A stretch of DNA of 37,887 bases from an uncultured Lachnospiraceae bacterium (GTDB lineage: Bacteria; Bacillota; Clostridia; Lachnospirales; Lachnospiraceae), in contig CANRMA010000022.1 in NCBI GenBank assembly GCA_947631625.1, positions 1-37,887 of the forward strand. The letters are read 5' to 3'. Below, in pieces: positions 15,584 through 24,324 of this stretch. Each line of letters begins with the position of its first letter. Position 1 is the stretch's first letter. The notes below the pieces were generated by a model. The model made no database searches, was not told the origin of the DNA, and was given only the letters and a program-made list of their open reading frames with translations. The position numbers and the translations under genes were made by a program.

Positions 15584-18007
15584 TTAAACTTTTTTAAGTT
15601 TGGCAAAACCGGCATACATTATTTTCTGTCCGACTTCGTCAAATACCACGGTCACCTGATAATCTCTGGGGCCGTCCTCGATTTTGGTCACTGTGCCCTC
15701 GCCGTATTTAAGGTGTCTGACTCTGTCTCCCTGCGTATAGCCAAGCGCCGACAGCGGCGTCTTCACGCCTGCCTGCGAGGGACTTTTTACTGCGGCGGCG
15801 GCCCTGGTTATATACGGTTGGTCTTCGGCTGCGGTGCGCTTAGGCTTAAGCGCTGCCTTCGGTCTTGCGATCGCTTTGGGTTTATCGAAGATCGTATCCG
15901 CATTTTTGCCAAATTGTCTGTTGTATACGGTTGAGCCCGCGCTTCTTGCATATCCGGTATCCGTCCGTCCGTATCCTTCTCCGTAGCCTGAACGCGTTTC
16001 GAACGGCTTAGCCTTAAAAGTATTGCGTACATATGAGTCTTCCGGATAATCCTGGTAATCCTTGCGCTTTTTCTCCGACGGATCATGGTCTAAAAGAAGC
16101 GGCGGTATTTCACCAACGAAGCGGCTTACCGGATTATACTGTGTCTCGCCGCGCAGCATACGCGCCTTGGCGCAGGTAAGGGTAAGGTCATCCTTAGCTC
16201 TGGTTATGCCTACATAAGCAAGACGCCTTTCCTCTTCAACATCTTCAGGATTATCTGACATTATTGTCATATAGCTTGGAAATATACCGTCTTCCATGCC
16301 TGCCAGATATACGTGTGAAAATTCCAGTCCTTTGGCGCTGTGCAGTGTCATAAGCAGAACTTTGTCGGTATCGCCGTCAACCTGATCGATATCGGCGACC
16401 AACGCCACTTCTTCAAGGAACTCGCTAAGGCCTGCGTTTTCATGTGTTTTGCAAAAAGCCGCAGCTTTACTTATGAGTTCGTCAATATTCTCTATCCTGT
16501 CTTCAGCGTCTTCGTCATTGGAAGCTTCCAGATCCTTCACATAACCTGTGGTTTCCAGTATATCTTTTATCATATCCTCAATGTCATAAAATTCAAGTTT
16601 GCTCCTGAATGCCTGTATCATTGTAACAAAGGGCTCAAGCTTTGACGCGCTTTTTCCTATTGTCATGATCCGGTCAGCTTCACGCAGGGCGTCATAGAAG
16701 CTTATATTTCTCTCGTCCGCATATTCCTGCACACGTAAGATGGTCGTGGCGCCGATCCCCCTCTTTGGCACATTTATTATGCGTTTGACTGCGACATCAT
16801 CTCTGCCGTTGTCAATCGTTTTTAAATAGGCCAGTATGTCCTTTATTTCTTTTCGGGAATAAAAATTCACGCCGCCCACTACCTGATACGGGATCCCTTT
16901 TATCACAAAACGCTCTTCAAGCATACGTGACTGCGCATTGGTACGGTAGAGCACCGCGCAGTCGCTGTATGTGACTCTGCCCTCATTCTTTTTCGAACGT
17001 ATGTTCTCAGCTATGTAATCTGCCTCATCATAAGCTGTCTCAAACCGATGAAAATGCAGCGGCGCCCCGCCTTTTTTATCGGTCCATAGGGCCTTGTCCT
17101 TACGCCCTGTATTATTCTTTATAACAGCATTGGCCGCGTCAAGCACATTCTGTGTCGAGCGGTAATTCTGTTCAAGTTTGATAACGCAGGCCTCCGGGTA
17201 CACTTTTTCAAAATCAAGTATATTTCTTATATTGGCGCCGCGGAATTTATATATGGACTGGTCGTCGTCACCGACAACGCACAGATTTCTGTACTTGGCC
17301 GCAAGTAATCTTATAAGTTCAAACTGCGACGTATTGGTATCCTGATACTCGTCCACCATAATATAACGGAAGCGGTTCTGATATGACTCAAGCACCGCCG
17401 CATCCGTCTTAAAAAGCTCCACCGTCTTAACGATCAGATCGTCAAAATCAAGAGCGTTGTTCTTCCTCATCGTCGCCTGATATTCTTTATAAACCTTAGC
17501 TATCCTGGCTGAATTATAATCGCCCATTGCATTCATTTCAAATTCAACGGGTGATATAAGTTCATCTTTCGCAGACGAGATCGCGCCCATTATTGTTCGT
17601 TCTTTTAAAGTTTTAGTATCAATATCAAGCTTTTTACATATCTCCTTGATAACGCCTTTGACGTCGTCCGTATCATAGATCGTGAAATTGTTATCAAAGC
17701 CAAGCCTGTCTATATATCGCCTCAGGATACGCACACAGGTCGAGTGAAAAGTGGCCACCCATATCTGTTCGGAGCCAAACCCTACCAGAGAATTAACACG
17801 CTCTTTCATCTCTCCTGCTGCCTTATTGGTAAAAGTAATTGCCAGAATATTAGTAGGCGAAACTCCCTCTTCCTCAATAAGATAAGCGATCCTGTGCGTA
17901 AGCGCGCGGGTCTTTCCGCTCCCTGCGCCCGCCAACACCAAAACCGGTCCCTGAGTAGTAAAAACCGCTTTCTTCTGTTGTTCATTCAAAGTGTCGTAAA
18001 TACTCAT
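15584..18007 (-). CDS. pcrA: ATP-dependent DNA helicase PcrA (UvrD family)
   Basis: An 807-aa superfamily 1A 3'-to-5' helicase acting in repair, plasmid replication and removal of blocked RNA polymerase or RecA. All motifs are present: LNEQQKKAV (Q motif), GAGSGKT (residues 27-33, Walker A), VDEYQDTN (Walker B), VGDDDQSIYKFRGAN (III), EQNYRST (IV), TLHSAKGLEF (V) and YVGITRAKDDL (VI). A linker of about 100 residues leads to the C-terminal Tudor-like domain (GDRVRHLKYGEGTVTKIEDG) that in PcrA binds RNA polymerase. It starts 20 bases after the SPFH gene, so it is probably co-transcribed with the pspA-like membrane-stress genes. Confidence 0.97.
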   Translation of the reverse strand: MSIYDTLNEQQKKAVFTTQGPVLVLAGAGSGKTRALTHRIAYLIEEEGVSPTNILAITFTNKAAGEMKERVNSLVGFGSEQIWVATFHSTCVRILRRYIDRLGFDNNFTIYDTDDVKGVIKEICKKLDIDTKTLKERTIMGAISSAKDELISPVEFEMNAMGDYNSARIAKVYKEYQATMRKNNALDFDDLIVKTVELFKTDAAVLESYQNRFRYIMVDEYQDTNTSQFELIRLLAAKYRNLCVVGDDDQSIYKFRGANIRNILDFEKVYPEACVIKLEQNYRSTQNVLDAANAVIKNNTGRKDKALWTDKKGGAPLHFHRFETAYDEADYIAENIRSKKNEGRVTYSDCAVLYRTNAQSRMLEERFVIKGIPYQVVGGVNFYSRKEIKDILAYLKTIDNGRDDVAVKRIINVPKRGIGATTILRVQEYADERNISFYDALREADRIMTIGKSASKLEPFVTMIQAFRSKLEFYDIEDMIKDILETTGYVKDLEASNDEDAEDRIENIDELISKAAAFCKTHENAGLSEFLEEVALVADIDQVDGDTDKVLLMTLHSAKGLEFSHVYLAGMEDGIFPSYMTIMSDNPEDVEEERRLAYVGITRAKDDLTLTCAKARMLRGETQYNPVSRFVGEIPPLLLDHDPSEKKRKDYQDYPEDSYVRNTFKAKPFETRSGYGEGYGRTDTGYARSAGSTVYNRQFGKNADTIFDKPKAIARPKAALKPKRTAAEDQPYITRAAAAVKSPSQAGVKTPLSALGYTQGDRVRHLKYGEGTVTKIEDGPRDYQVTVVFDEVGQKIMYAGFAKLKKV

Positions 18008-18027
18008 GCCGGTATTTTCCTTTCACG

Positions 18028-19086
18028 CTAAACTAACTTAAACCCGCAGTTACCGCAGAATTTCATCCCGTTGGCGGGCGAACCGCAGTTAGGGCAGAAT
18101 TTGGGCCCCTGCTTTGCCGCTTCGTCAATCGGCTTGACTCCTGCGACGTTATTCCGGGAATAGTCTGTCTGCGGCTGTGACTGATAGTTCTGATTTGCGA
18201 CGTTATTCTGAGACGGCATTGTATTCATTTCCATCTGATTTCTGTTCATCTGATTGACCATCTGCTGGCCTATAGCCATTCCCATCTGCAGATTGACCAT
18301 ATCCGAAGCCATACTTCCGGTCTGTCCTTTTCCCATAGCGTCGGCCGCGGCCATTCCGGTATATTTGTTCATATCCGCGACCATAGACTGCGCCGCAGCC
18401 TTTTCCTGCATCTTCTTGACTTCTTCCGGATAGGAAAAGCTCTCGATCGTAAAATCCGTGATCGCTATACCGATCTTACGCATATCCATATCCAGATCCG
18501 ATTCTATGCCTTTTGCAATATTTCTTGCATCGGACTGAAGGTTGAACATATCCCTGCCTTCTTTGGCTATCCAGCTCATCAAAAGCTGATCTAAGCTTGC
18601 CACGATACGTTCTTTCACATCTTCGACCGTATATTTCTGCCTGATCCCCGCCAGTTTATCTATTACAACGTCATGTTCCGCTATGCGGCAGTTAAATGTT
18701 CCGAACGCCCTTATCGGCATACCGCCCGGAAGTCCCGACGCAGGAAGGTTTATCGCATTTTTGGTGCCCCACTTTACCAGAAGCTCCTTAGTATTGATAA
18801 AAAGCACTTCCGCGCGAAGCGGCGCGTTAAAACCAAACTTAAAGCTCTTTAATGTAGTCAGAAAAGGGATTATGTCGGATTCGATATCAAAGCTTCCCTC
18901 ATCCTCAAATACGCCCTCAACGATGCCGTTATACATAAAAATGGCATCCTGACCCGGACGTATTATGAGCTTAGAGCCTTTTTTAATCTCTTTATTAGGC
19001 CATTTATAGAATAAAACTCCCTCTCCTGCTTCATTCCATTCAATTACATTCGATAACTGGTTAAAAAACAATCCCATTTTGATCAC
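18028..19086 (-). CDS. SPFH-domain protein with C-terminal zinc ribbons (YdjI-like)
   Basis: A 352-aa protein similar in plan to Bacillus subtilis YdjI, a membrane-associated partner of the PspA homologue. The SPFH/band-7-like region covers about 20-230 and ends in a coiled-coil with EEVKKMQEKAAAQSMVAD. A low-complexity Met/Gln/Asn-rich linker follows (about 240-320). The C-terminus has two CxxC pairs (FCPNCG, FCGNCG), a zinc ribbon. The start is uncertain: the GTG at 19086 is closest to an AAAGG site, while an ATG at 19077 is three codons inside. The gene lies 27 bases after pspA. It probably recruits or anchors PspA at stressed membranes; no transmembrane helix is seen. Confidence 0.88.
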   Translation of the reverse strand: MIKMGLFFNQLSNVIEWNEAGEGVLFYKWPNKEIKKGSKLIIRPGQDAIFMYNGIVEGVFEDEGSFDIESDIIPFLTTLKSFKFGFNAPLRAEVLFINTKELLVKWGTKNAINLPASGLPGGMPIRAFGTFNCRIAEHDVVIDKLAGIRQKYTVEDVKERIVASLDQLLMSWIAKEGRDMFNLQSDARNIAKGIESDLDMDMRKIGIAITDFTIESFSYPEEVKKMQEKAAAQSMVADMNKYTGMAAADAMGKGQTGSMASDMVNLQMGMAIGQQMVNQMNRNQMEMNTMPSQNNVANQNYQSQPQTDYSRNNVAGVKPIDEAAKQGPKFCPNCGSPANGMKFCGNCGFKLV

Positions 19087-19113
19087 TTATACCTTTCTTT
19101 TTATCTTTCCGGT

Positions 19114-19791
19114 CTACATTCCCAACTGAGCCTTAAGCGCCGCAAGTTCATCGTCAACCGCGCTGTTGTTATCTTTATCGTATTTCTTTGCAAGTTCTTC
19201 AATATCATCCTCAGAAGACTTATTCAGCTCTCCCATTGCGTCGGCTTCATCCATCATACGGTTTACTTTTTCTTCCATTCTGTCAAAAGCCGCTATGCTG
19301 CTGCCCGCATCCTCTACTCCGGAGCCTATTGAATTGATCTTCTGGCGGGTTTTGGCCATCTTTTCTTTGGCCTTGATCGTCTCTCTCCTGTTTTTAAGCT
19401 CTGCTATATCCTCCGCAAGCTTATCATGCATCTGTGTCATCTTAGCGGAATTTTCGCAGGCAAATTCATAATTCTTTGCAAGAAGTTCTCTGTTTCCCGA
19501 AAGCTCAGCCTTCTTTGACAAAAAGCGCTTAGCCTCTTCATCATTCCCCGCCGTTACCGCTTTCTTTGCATACTCGGTCATTCTGTTTATCTCTTCGTCA
19601 CATTCGTCAAGCTTCCTCTTGGCGCTTTTTTCCTCTGCCATAAGCGAAGCGGTCTGAGCCTTTACCTCCGCAAAATCCTGCTCCAGATCACGAATATACT
19701 GATCCACCATCTTCTCCGGATCTTCGCACTTATCCAAAAGCGCATTGAAATTTGCCGCCATGATGTCCTTAAATCTTGTTAAAACTCCCAT
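19114..19791 (-). CDS. pspA: PspA/IM30 (Vipp1) family membrane-stress protein
   Basis: A 225-aa protein of the ESCRT-III-like PspA/IM30 family. It begins MGVLTRFKDIMAANFNALLD, the amphipathic helix that binds lipid, followed by the family signature DPEKMVDQYIRDLEQDF and long coiled-coil helices with heptad spacing up to about 190. The acidic C-terminal segment ends AALKAQLGM. These proteins form rods or rings that protect membrane integrity under cell-envelope stress. The gene leads an operon with the SPFH/zinc-ribbon gene and pcrA. The start is clear, with a GGAAAGGTG site. A 195-bp palindrome lies in its upstream region and could affect its transcript. Confidence 0.94.
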   Translation of the reverse strand: MGVLTRFKDIMAANFNALLDKCEDPEKMVDQYIRDLEQDFAEVKAQTASLMAEEKSAKRKLDECDEEINRMTEYAKKAVTAGNDEEAKRFLSKKAELSGNRELLAKNYEFACENSAKMTQMHDKLAEDIAELKNRRETIKAKEKMAKTRQKINSIGSGVEDAGSSIAAFDRMEEKVNRMMDEADAMGELNKSSEDDIEELAKKYDKDNNSAVDDELAALKAQLGM

Positions 19792-19832
19792 TCTTAGTCA
19801 CCTTTCCTTTCATATTTAAAATAAGCCGGGTA

Positions 19833-20027
19833 ATTGCGAAACGCTGATTTACATCTTTGAGATTGTGCAAATTTAACAAAACCCTTGCAGGCCGCTTTCG
19901 CTGCGTTGAGCGCAGTAGCGGCACTAAGCTCGAAAATACCTCGCTAAGTGCCGACGCGCTCAGAGCGCCTGCAATGGTGTTTGTTAAATCTGTACAATCA
20001 ATATACGTTAAGAGAGTGTTTCGCAAT
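19833..20027. repeat. 195-bp imperfect palindromic element (MITE/REP-like)
   Basis: The element begins ATTGCGAAAC and ends with the reverse complement GTTTCGCAAT. Its two ~85-bp arms match in blocks (GATTGT/ACAATC, ATTTAACAAA/TTTGTTAAAT, TTGCAGG/CCTGCAA, GGCACT/AGTGCC) around the central AAGCTCGAAAATACCTCGC (19926-19944). It occupies most of the gap between the chemoreceptor stop and the pspA start, and its last base falls in the chemoreceptor stop codon. A half copy is found at 33.1 kb, and the central sequence recurs three times at 32.7-33.0 kb. It has no coding capacity. Confidence 0.85.
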
Positions 20028-21997
20028 CACCGCTTCCTTAAATTAAATCCATTGACCAGTTTAGTCAGTATTTCTGACTGCTCGGATAATTTTCTGCTGA
20101 CGGCCGCGCTCTCTCCGGCAGTCGTGGAATTGGTCTGGACCACGCCGGAAATCTGTCCTACAGCCTCGGTCACCTGTTCTATTGCGCTCATCTGTCTTTC
20201 GACGGCTTCGGCTACAATATCCATCTGCTCCGCAGCCCCGACCGAAAGCGACACTACATTTTCTACGGATTTAGTAACTTTCTGCATAATATCGCTTCCG
20301 CTTTCCACTGCGTCTATCGAATTCTGTATAAGCTCCTTGGTCGCCTTGGCAGCCTGATCCGACTTGGAGGCCAGACTTCTCACCTCTCCCGCAACAACCG
20401 CAAAACCTTTGCCGGTCTCGCCTGCGCGGGCGGCTTCCACCGAAGCGTTCAGCGCCAGTATATTGGTCTGGAACGCAATATTCTCTATTGTATCTATTAT
20501 CTTGCTTATTTCATTGGAAGAATTGGTTATGAGATTCATCGCCTCATTCAGTCTTTCAATCTGACGATTGCTCTCTTTAAGTTCAGTCTCCGCGCTGCTT
20601 ACCGCGTCCTTGGTCTGCATGGCAAGCTGCGCGGTCTGCCTGGCGTCATTGTCCATATCCTCAATAGTTGCCGAAAGCTGTTCGACCGCGCTTGACTGCG
20701 CTATTGTTCCCTTTGATAACTCCCCACTGCTCAAGGCCACCTGACGCGACCCTTCGGATACGCGGCCCGTGGCCATTACTATCCCTCTCATGGTGTTATT
20801 CAGTTTATTGCTTATCATTTCAAGATAATTTTTGAGATGATCAAAATCTCCGACATATATCTCACTTTTTATGTCCTTAGTCAGATCCCCGTTGGCAATG
20901 CTTTCAAGAATGTTTCCCATCTCACTGACTATGATCTTAAAATTCTTAACCAACAAAGCGGTAGAGTCCGCAAGAATACGCACTTCATCCCGTCCTTTTA
21001 CTTCAGGGACCGCGCTGTGCAGATCGCCCATGGAAAGTTGGCGCAGACGGTCTGCGCACTTCACTATAGGCCTTGATATGGAGCGGCTTATGAACGTCGA
21101 TATCAGGATAACTGCCATACATAAGAGCGCTGAAACGGCCACCTGGATATTATTTCCCACGTAGGCTGAGTGCATAAATTCATTCTTATCCAGATTTACC
21201 GCCAGACTCCAACCGTCCGTCCCCTCAATCGGGGCATATACCTGCACGTTGTCACTGTCATCTTCATTATAATGATACTCCGCGATACCTTTTTCCCCGG
21301 CTATCATCTTGCGTTCGATCTCGGCAACCGTCTGCATGTCCTCATCATCCGGATTTTCTTCCGCCTCTTTTATGGCGTTTTCCTGCGAAAGCGAAAGTTC
21401 GTCATCAACATAAGCTATTGTGGTGCCTTCTTTATCAAGAATATAAGCCTCGCCGTCTTCGCCTATATTCACCATCTCGACTATGTTCTGTAAGATCGAG
21501 ATATCACATTGGAAATATACAACTCCCTTCATGATCCCGTCTTTCATAACGGGCGCAGCTATCACCATAAACGCCTCGTCTTCCGTAACATAAGGCGTTG
21601 TGAGATAAGTTTTGCCCTTCATTGCCTCTTTAAAGAACACAGTGCCCGAAATATCCGTCTTATGATATGAATCATAACCGGAGGTGTTGGCAAGTCCTCC
21701 GAAATGCATATTGTATGTATTGGACTTTTTCTGAATAAAAGACTGTCTCTGGGCCGCTGTCAGCCTCTCGTCGGTAAGTGTGGGATCATCCGCTATTTCA
21801 TCTATCATGACCATATATTTTTCAATGGCGTTTTTGGCGGAATCCGCAGCCAGCTCCGTCGATTCCATCAGCAGCTCCCTGATCGCCGACATGGTAGACG
21901 ACTGCGTTACTATGATACTTTGCACGCTGCAGAATATTGAAACTCCCAACGTTGCAATTATAACCAACATCATAATCTTAGTTTGTATCTTTTTCAT
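20027..21997 (-). CDS. Methyl-accepting chemotaxis protein with extracellular Cache sensor
   Basis: A 656-aa transmembrane chemoreceptor. TM1 is near the start (IMMLVIIATLGVSIFCSV), followed by an extracellular Cache-type domain (about 40-285; GTVFFKEAMKGKTYLTTPYV, VIAAPVMKDGIMKGVVYFQC) and TM2 at about 290-310 (VAVSALLCMAVILIS). A HAMP domain (SRPIVKCADRLRQLSMGDL) leads to the cytoplasmic signalling domain with the conserved hairpin tip IENIAFQTNILALNASVEAA, then RAGETGKGFAVVAGEVRSLA. It binds CheA/CheW there. The ligand is unknown; Cache receptors often sense amino or organic acids. No che genes lie nearby. The ATG at 21997 is chosen for its GGGAAG site over an upstream frame-open Met. The stop codon abuts a palindromic repeat. 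Confidence 0.94.
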   Translation of the reverse strand: MKKIQTKIMMLVIIATLGVSIFCSVQSIIVTQSSTMSAIRELLMESTELAADSAKNAIEKYMVMIDEIADDPTLTDERLTAAQRQSFIQKKSNTYNMHFGGLANTSGYDSYHKTDISGTVFFKEAMKGKTYLTTPYVTEDEAFMVIAAPVMKDGIMKGVVYFQCDISILQNIVEMVNIGEDGEAYILDKEGTTIAYVDDELSLSQENAIKEAEENPDDEDMQTVAEIERKMIAGEKGIAEYHYNEDDSDNVQVYAPIEGTDGWSLAVNLDKNEFMHSAYVGNNIQVAVSALLCMAVILISTFISRSISRPIVKCADRLRQLSMGDLHSAVPEVKGRDEVRILADSTALLVKNFKIIVSEMGNILESIANGDLTKDIKSEIYVGDFDHLKNYLEMISNKLNNTMRGIVMATGRVSEGSRQVALSSGELSKGTIAQSSAVEQLSATIEDMDNDARQTAQLAMQTKDAVSSAETELKESNRQIERLNEAMNLITNSSNEISKIIDTIENIAFQTNILALNASVEAARAGETGKGFAVVAGEVRSLASKSDQAAKATKELIQNSIDAVESGSDIMQKVTKSVENVVSLSVGAAEQMDIVAEAVERQMSAIEQVTEAVGQISGVVQTNSTTAGESAAVSRKLSEQSEILTKLVNGFNLRKR

Positions 21998-22034
21998 ACT
22001 CAACTTCCCACCCGAATCCATAACATCTTCAAGT

Positions 22035-22206
22035 CAAAACTTCCACAAAAGCAAATACACCTTGACATTCCAAAGGCTCAAACTGCCAAACCTGAGCCTA
22101 CTTTTACCACTTCCACAAAAGCGAATAAACCTTAACATTCCTATGCAGAATTGCAACGCAATTCTGATGGCTCAGGCTGCCGAGCCTGAGCCTATTATAC
22201 CACACA
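22035..22206. repeat. Two diverged units of the 92-bp hairpin repeat family
   Basis: Two related units begin with CTTCCACAAAAGC at 22040 and 22110. The right unit has both family hairpins: CAGAATTGC/GCAATTCTG (22146-22166) and GGCTCAGGCT/AGCCTGAGCC (22169-22192). The left unit has only a decayed second hairpin. On the leftward strand TGGTATAAT (22202 to 22194) forms an extended -10-like box right beside the second hairpin, pointing at the chemoreceptor gene. It matches the tandem array at 37.4 kb. The rest of the 22000-22311 gap shows nothing else. Confidence 0.85.
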
Positions 22207-22311
22207 ACCAATATCGCGTACAAGACACTTCTTTTTCATAACATACATAACACCCGTTCTGTAATAACCGCCGTAACCGTTTTAAACATTTATACACTCA
22301 TAAAGTTCATT

Positions 22312-22340
22312 TTGTAACCAAACATAACATAGCTTATATA
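22312..22340 (+). promoter_or_regulatory. Promoter of the solute-binding lipoprotein gene
   Basis: TTGTAA (22312-22317), 17 bases, then TATATA (22335-22340); an overlapping TATAAT gives a 19-base spacer. It lies about 65 bases before the coding start. No riboswitch motif was recognised in the short leader. Confidence 0.5.
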
Positions 22341-22403
22341 ATAAATTAAATAAATTAACTGTTTAAATTTATCTGTTTTGCAGATACAGGAGGTATAAAA
22401 TAT

Positions 22404-23441
22404 ATGAAAAAGAAATTTCCGGCAATATTACTTTCAGCCTTGTGCGCAGTGTCTCTGCTTGGCGGCTGCGGCAAGACGGACGGCGGAGGGATCGGCAGCG
22501 CGGGCGGCAACGCGTCTTCCAATAAAATAACACCTGTTACATTAAATGAAGTGGCGCATTCCATTTTTTACGCCCCAATGTATGTAGCCATAGAAGAGGG
22601 TTATTTTGAGGAAGAAGGCATAGACCTTACACTTGTCACAGGTTTTGGCGCAGACAAGACGATGACGGCTCTGCTTACGGACGAAGCGGATATAGGCTTC
22701 ATGGGAAGCGAAAGCACGATTTATACTTATATAGGCGGAAATACCGACTATGCAGTCAATTTTGCACAGCTTACACAACGCGCAGGCAACTTTCTTGTGG
22801 CAAGGGAACCGATCGACAACTTCGACTGGAGCATGCTTATCGGCAAGGAAGTCTTAGGCGGCAGGGCAGGCGGTATGCCTGAAATGGTATTTGAATACAT
22901 TCTTAAAAAGAATAATATAGACCCCGCTTCCGACGTCTCCATCGACCAGAGCATAGACTTCGGCTCGACGGCGGCAGCTTTTTCGGGCGGTCAGGGCGAG
23001 TTTACGGTTGAATTCGAACCCCATGCCACTTCACTCGAAGAAAAAGGCGACGGCTACGTTGTCGCATCTCTCGGCGAAGATTCCGGATACGTGCCATACA
23101 CTGCCTTCTCTGCCAAAAAGAGTTATATAGAGAAAAATCCCGAAGTTATCCAGTCATTTACCAATGCGCTTCAAAAGGGTATGGATTTCGTGCAGAACCA
23201 CTCCGCGGAAGAAATAGCGCAAGTCATAAAGCCGCAGTTTGAAGAAACCGAACTTTCAACCATTACGACCATCGTAGAAAGATATGCTTCTCAGGATACC
23301 TGGAAAAGCGACCTCATATTTGAAGAAGACAGTTTCACACTGCTGCAGAATATTCTCGAAGAGGCCGATGAACTTGAAAAAAGAGTCCCTTACGAAGACC
23401 TTGTAAATACGGCGTTTGCCAAAAAAGCTGCGGAAAAATAG
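22404..23441 (+). CDS. ABC-transporter solute-binding lipoprotein, SsuA/THI5-like
   Basis: A 345-aa extracellular binding protein of the nitrate/taurine/thiamine-precursor (NitT/TauT, THI5-like) type. A lipoprotein signal peptide ends in LLGGC with Cys22 as the lipidation site, followed by a Gly-rich linker. The fold starts TPVTLNEVAHSIFYAPMYVA, with EEGYFEEEGIDLTLVTGFGA and the phrase DIGFMGSES, all typical of this family. It delivers a small organic substrate to an ABC importer, but no permease or ATPase gene is adjacent, so the partners are elsewhere or lost. The ATG has a perfect AGGAGG site. Substrates cannot be told from sequence: sulfonates, pyrimidine precursors and others are possible. 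Confidence 0.9.
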   Translation: MKKKFPAILLSALCAVSLLGGCGKTDGGGIGSAGGNASSNKITPVTLNEVAHSIFYAPMYVAIEEGYFEEEGIDLTLVTGFGADKTMTALLTDEADIGFMGSESTIYTYIGGNTDYAVNFAQLTQRAGNFLVAREPIDNFDWSMLIGKEVLGGRAGGMPEMVFEYILKKNNIDPASDVSIDQSIDFGSTAAAFSGGQGEFTVEFEPHATSLEEKGDGYVVASLGEDSGYVPYTAFSAKKSYIEKNPEVIQSFTNALQKGMDFVQNHSAEEIAQVIKPQFEETELSTITTIVERYASQDTWKSDLIFEEDSFTLLQNILEEADELEKRVPYEDLVNTAFAKKAAEK

Positions 23442-23460
23442 TTAAGTTAAACTCTGCCAT

Positions 23461-23538
23461 AAGACATGAAAATAAAACATGAAAATAAGACACGAAAATA
23501 AAACATGAAAATAAGGCATGAAAATGAGACATGAAAAA
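23461..23538. repeat. Six tandem 13-bp repeats
   Basis: Six consecutive copies of a 13-base unit, consensus AARACATGAAAAT, with at most two differences per copy. They lie in the gap between two convergent genes, just after the solute-binding protein stop, and end in the A-rich run that serves as the U-tract of the leftward terminator. Confidence 0.9.
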
Positions 23539-23563
23539 GAAAAGGGGGATTGAAAAATCCCCC
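23535..23563 (-). terminator. Intrinsic terminator of the DUF1836 gene
   Basis: GGGGGATT and AATCCCCC (23544-23563, GAAA loop on +) form a perfect 8-bp stem. Read leftward it is followed by TTTTCTTTT, so it ends the DUF1836 transcript; no U-run follows on the rightward strand. Confidence 0.85.
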
Positions 23564-23579
23564 CGTCTCATCGTCAATA

Positions 23580-24206
23580 TCATGACGGTTTAACGTCATC
23601 TTTATTCCCGGCGCCCGCTCCGTTTAGTCCGTCTATCACTTTCTCTATCAAAAGCCTTTTCATATAAACATCAAAACTTAACATACATATAAATGAAAAA
23701 ATCTGAAGGAACTGCCTGCTGTCTTCGGGAGCCTCTTTAAAAGTTTCTTCCGAGATATGGAATTTATTTATTATATCTTCTTTAAGCACCTTCGTCTGCT
23801 CTTTCTCGAGCCCGAACACGGTCTCATAAATCGCTTCAAGATTAAAATCGCCCTGCGCCGAGAAAAACTTATCGGAAATAGGTTTCAACAGGGCCTGTAT
23901 GTCATTTATGGACAGTATTCCCTTATAATAATAGATAAAAATAAGCATCATTACGTGCTCCCTGGAATACTTTTTCTTCACGGGAGGCGGCAAAAGGTCA
24001 TTTTTGGCATAGTTATTGATCATGGTCTTAGTCAGTATCTTGTCCTGATCAGGATTTCTTGTAGAGCTTTTAAGCCTCGCCTCCATAAATGTCGTCACCT
24101 GATCCATATACAGATCAATATTCGGAATATCCTCAGCCTTTATATACGCAACTCTGTCAAAACTTTCCAGAATACTGTTAAGCAGATCCTCTGTATTAAT
24201 CGTCAC
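23580..24206 (-). CDS. DUF1836 family protein (MerR-like helix-turn-helix)
   Basis: A 208-aa protein of the Firmicutes DUF1836 family. The segment LTKTMINNYAKNDLLPPPVK, then KYSREHVMMLIFIYYYKGIL, resembles the winged-helix region of MerR-type regulators, and the rest (about 110-195) is helical. Its function is unknown; a DNA-binding regulator is likely. The start is a GTG with GGAAGGA upstream. Its C-terminus ends in GAGAGNKDDVKPS. It lies 118 bases after niaR on the same strand, so a shared transcript is possible but not shown. Confidence 0.85.
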   Translation of the reverse strand: MTINTEDLLNSILESFDRVAYIKAEDIPNIDLYMDQVTTFMEARLKSSTRNPDQDKILTKTMINNYAKNDLLPPPVKKKYSREHVMMLIFIYYYKGILSINDIQALLKPISDKFFSAQGDFNLEAIYETVFGLEKEQTKVLKEDIINKFHISEETFKEAPEDSRQFLQIFSFICMLSFDVYMKRLLIEKVIDGLNGAGAGNKDDVKPS

Positions 24207-24324
24207 GCTGTTACCGTCCTTCCTTTTTCCATAATTTTATATAACAAACCTGAATATATTATCTTTATAACATATTATATAGTTTTTATTACTACATGAC
24301 AAGTGGTAAGCAGTCAATTTTCCA

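Noticed and set aside
22261..22403. TPP riboswitch upstream of the THI5-like gene
   Set aside because: The conserved CUGAGA and related thi-box elements are absent from the short leader.
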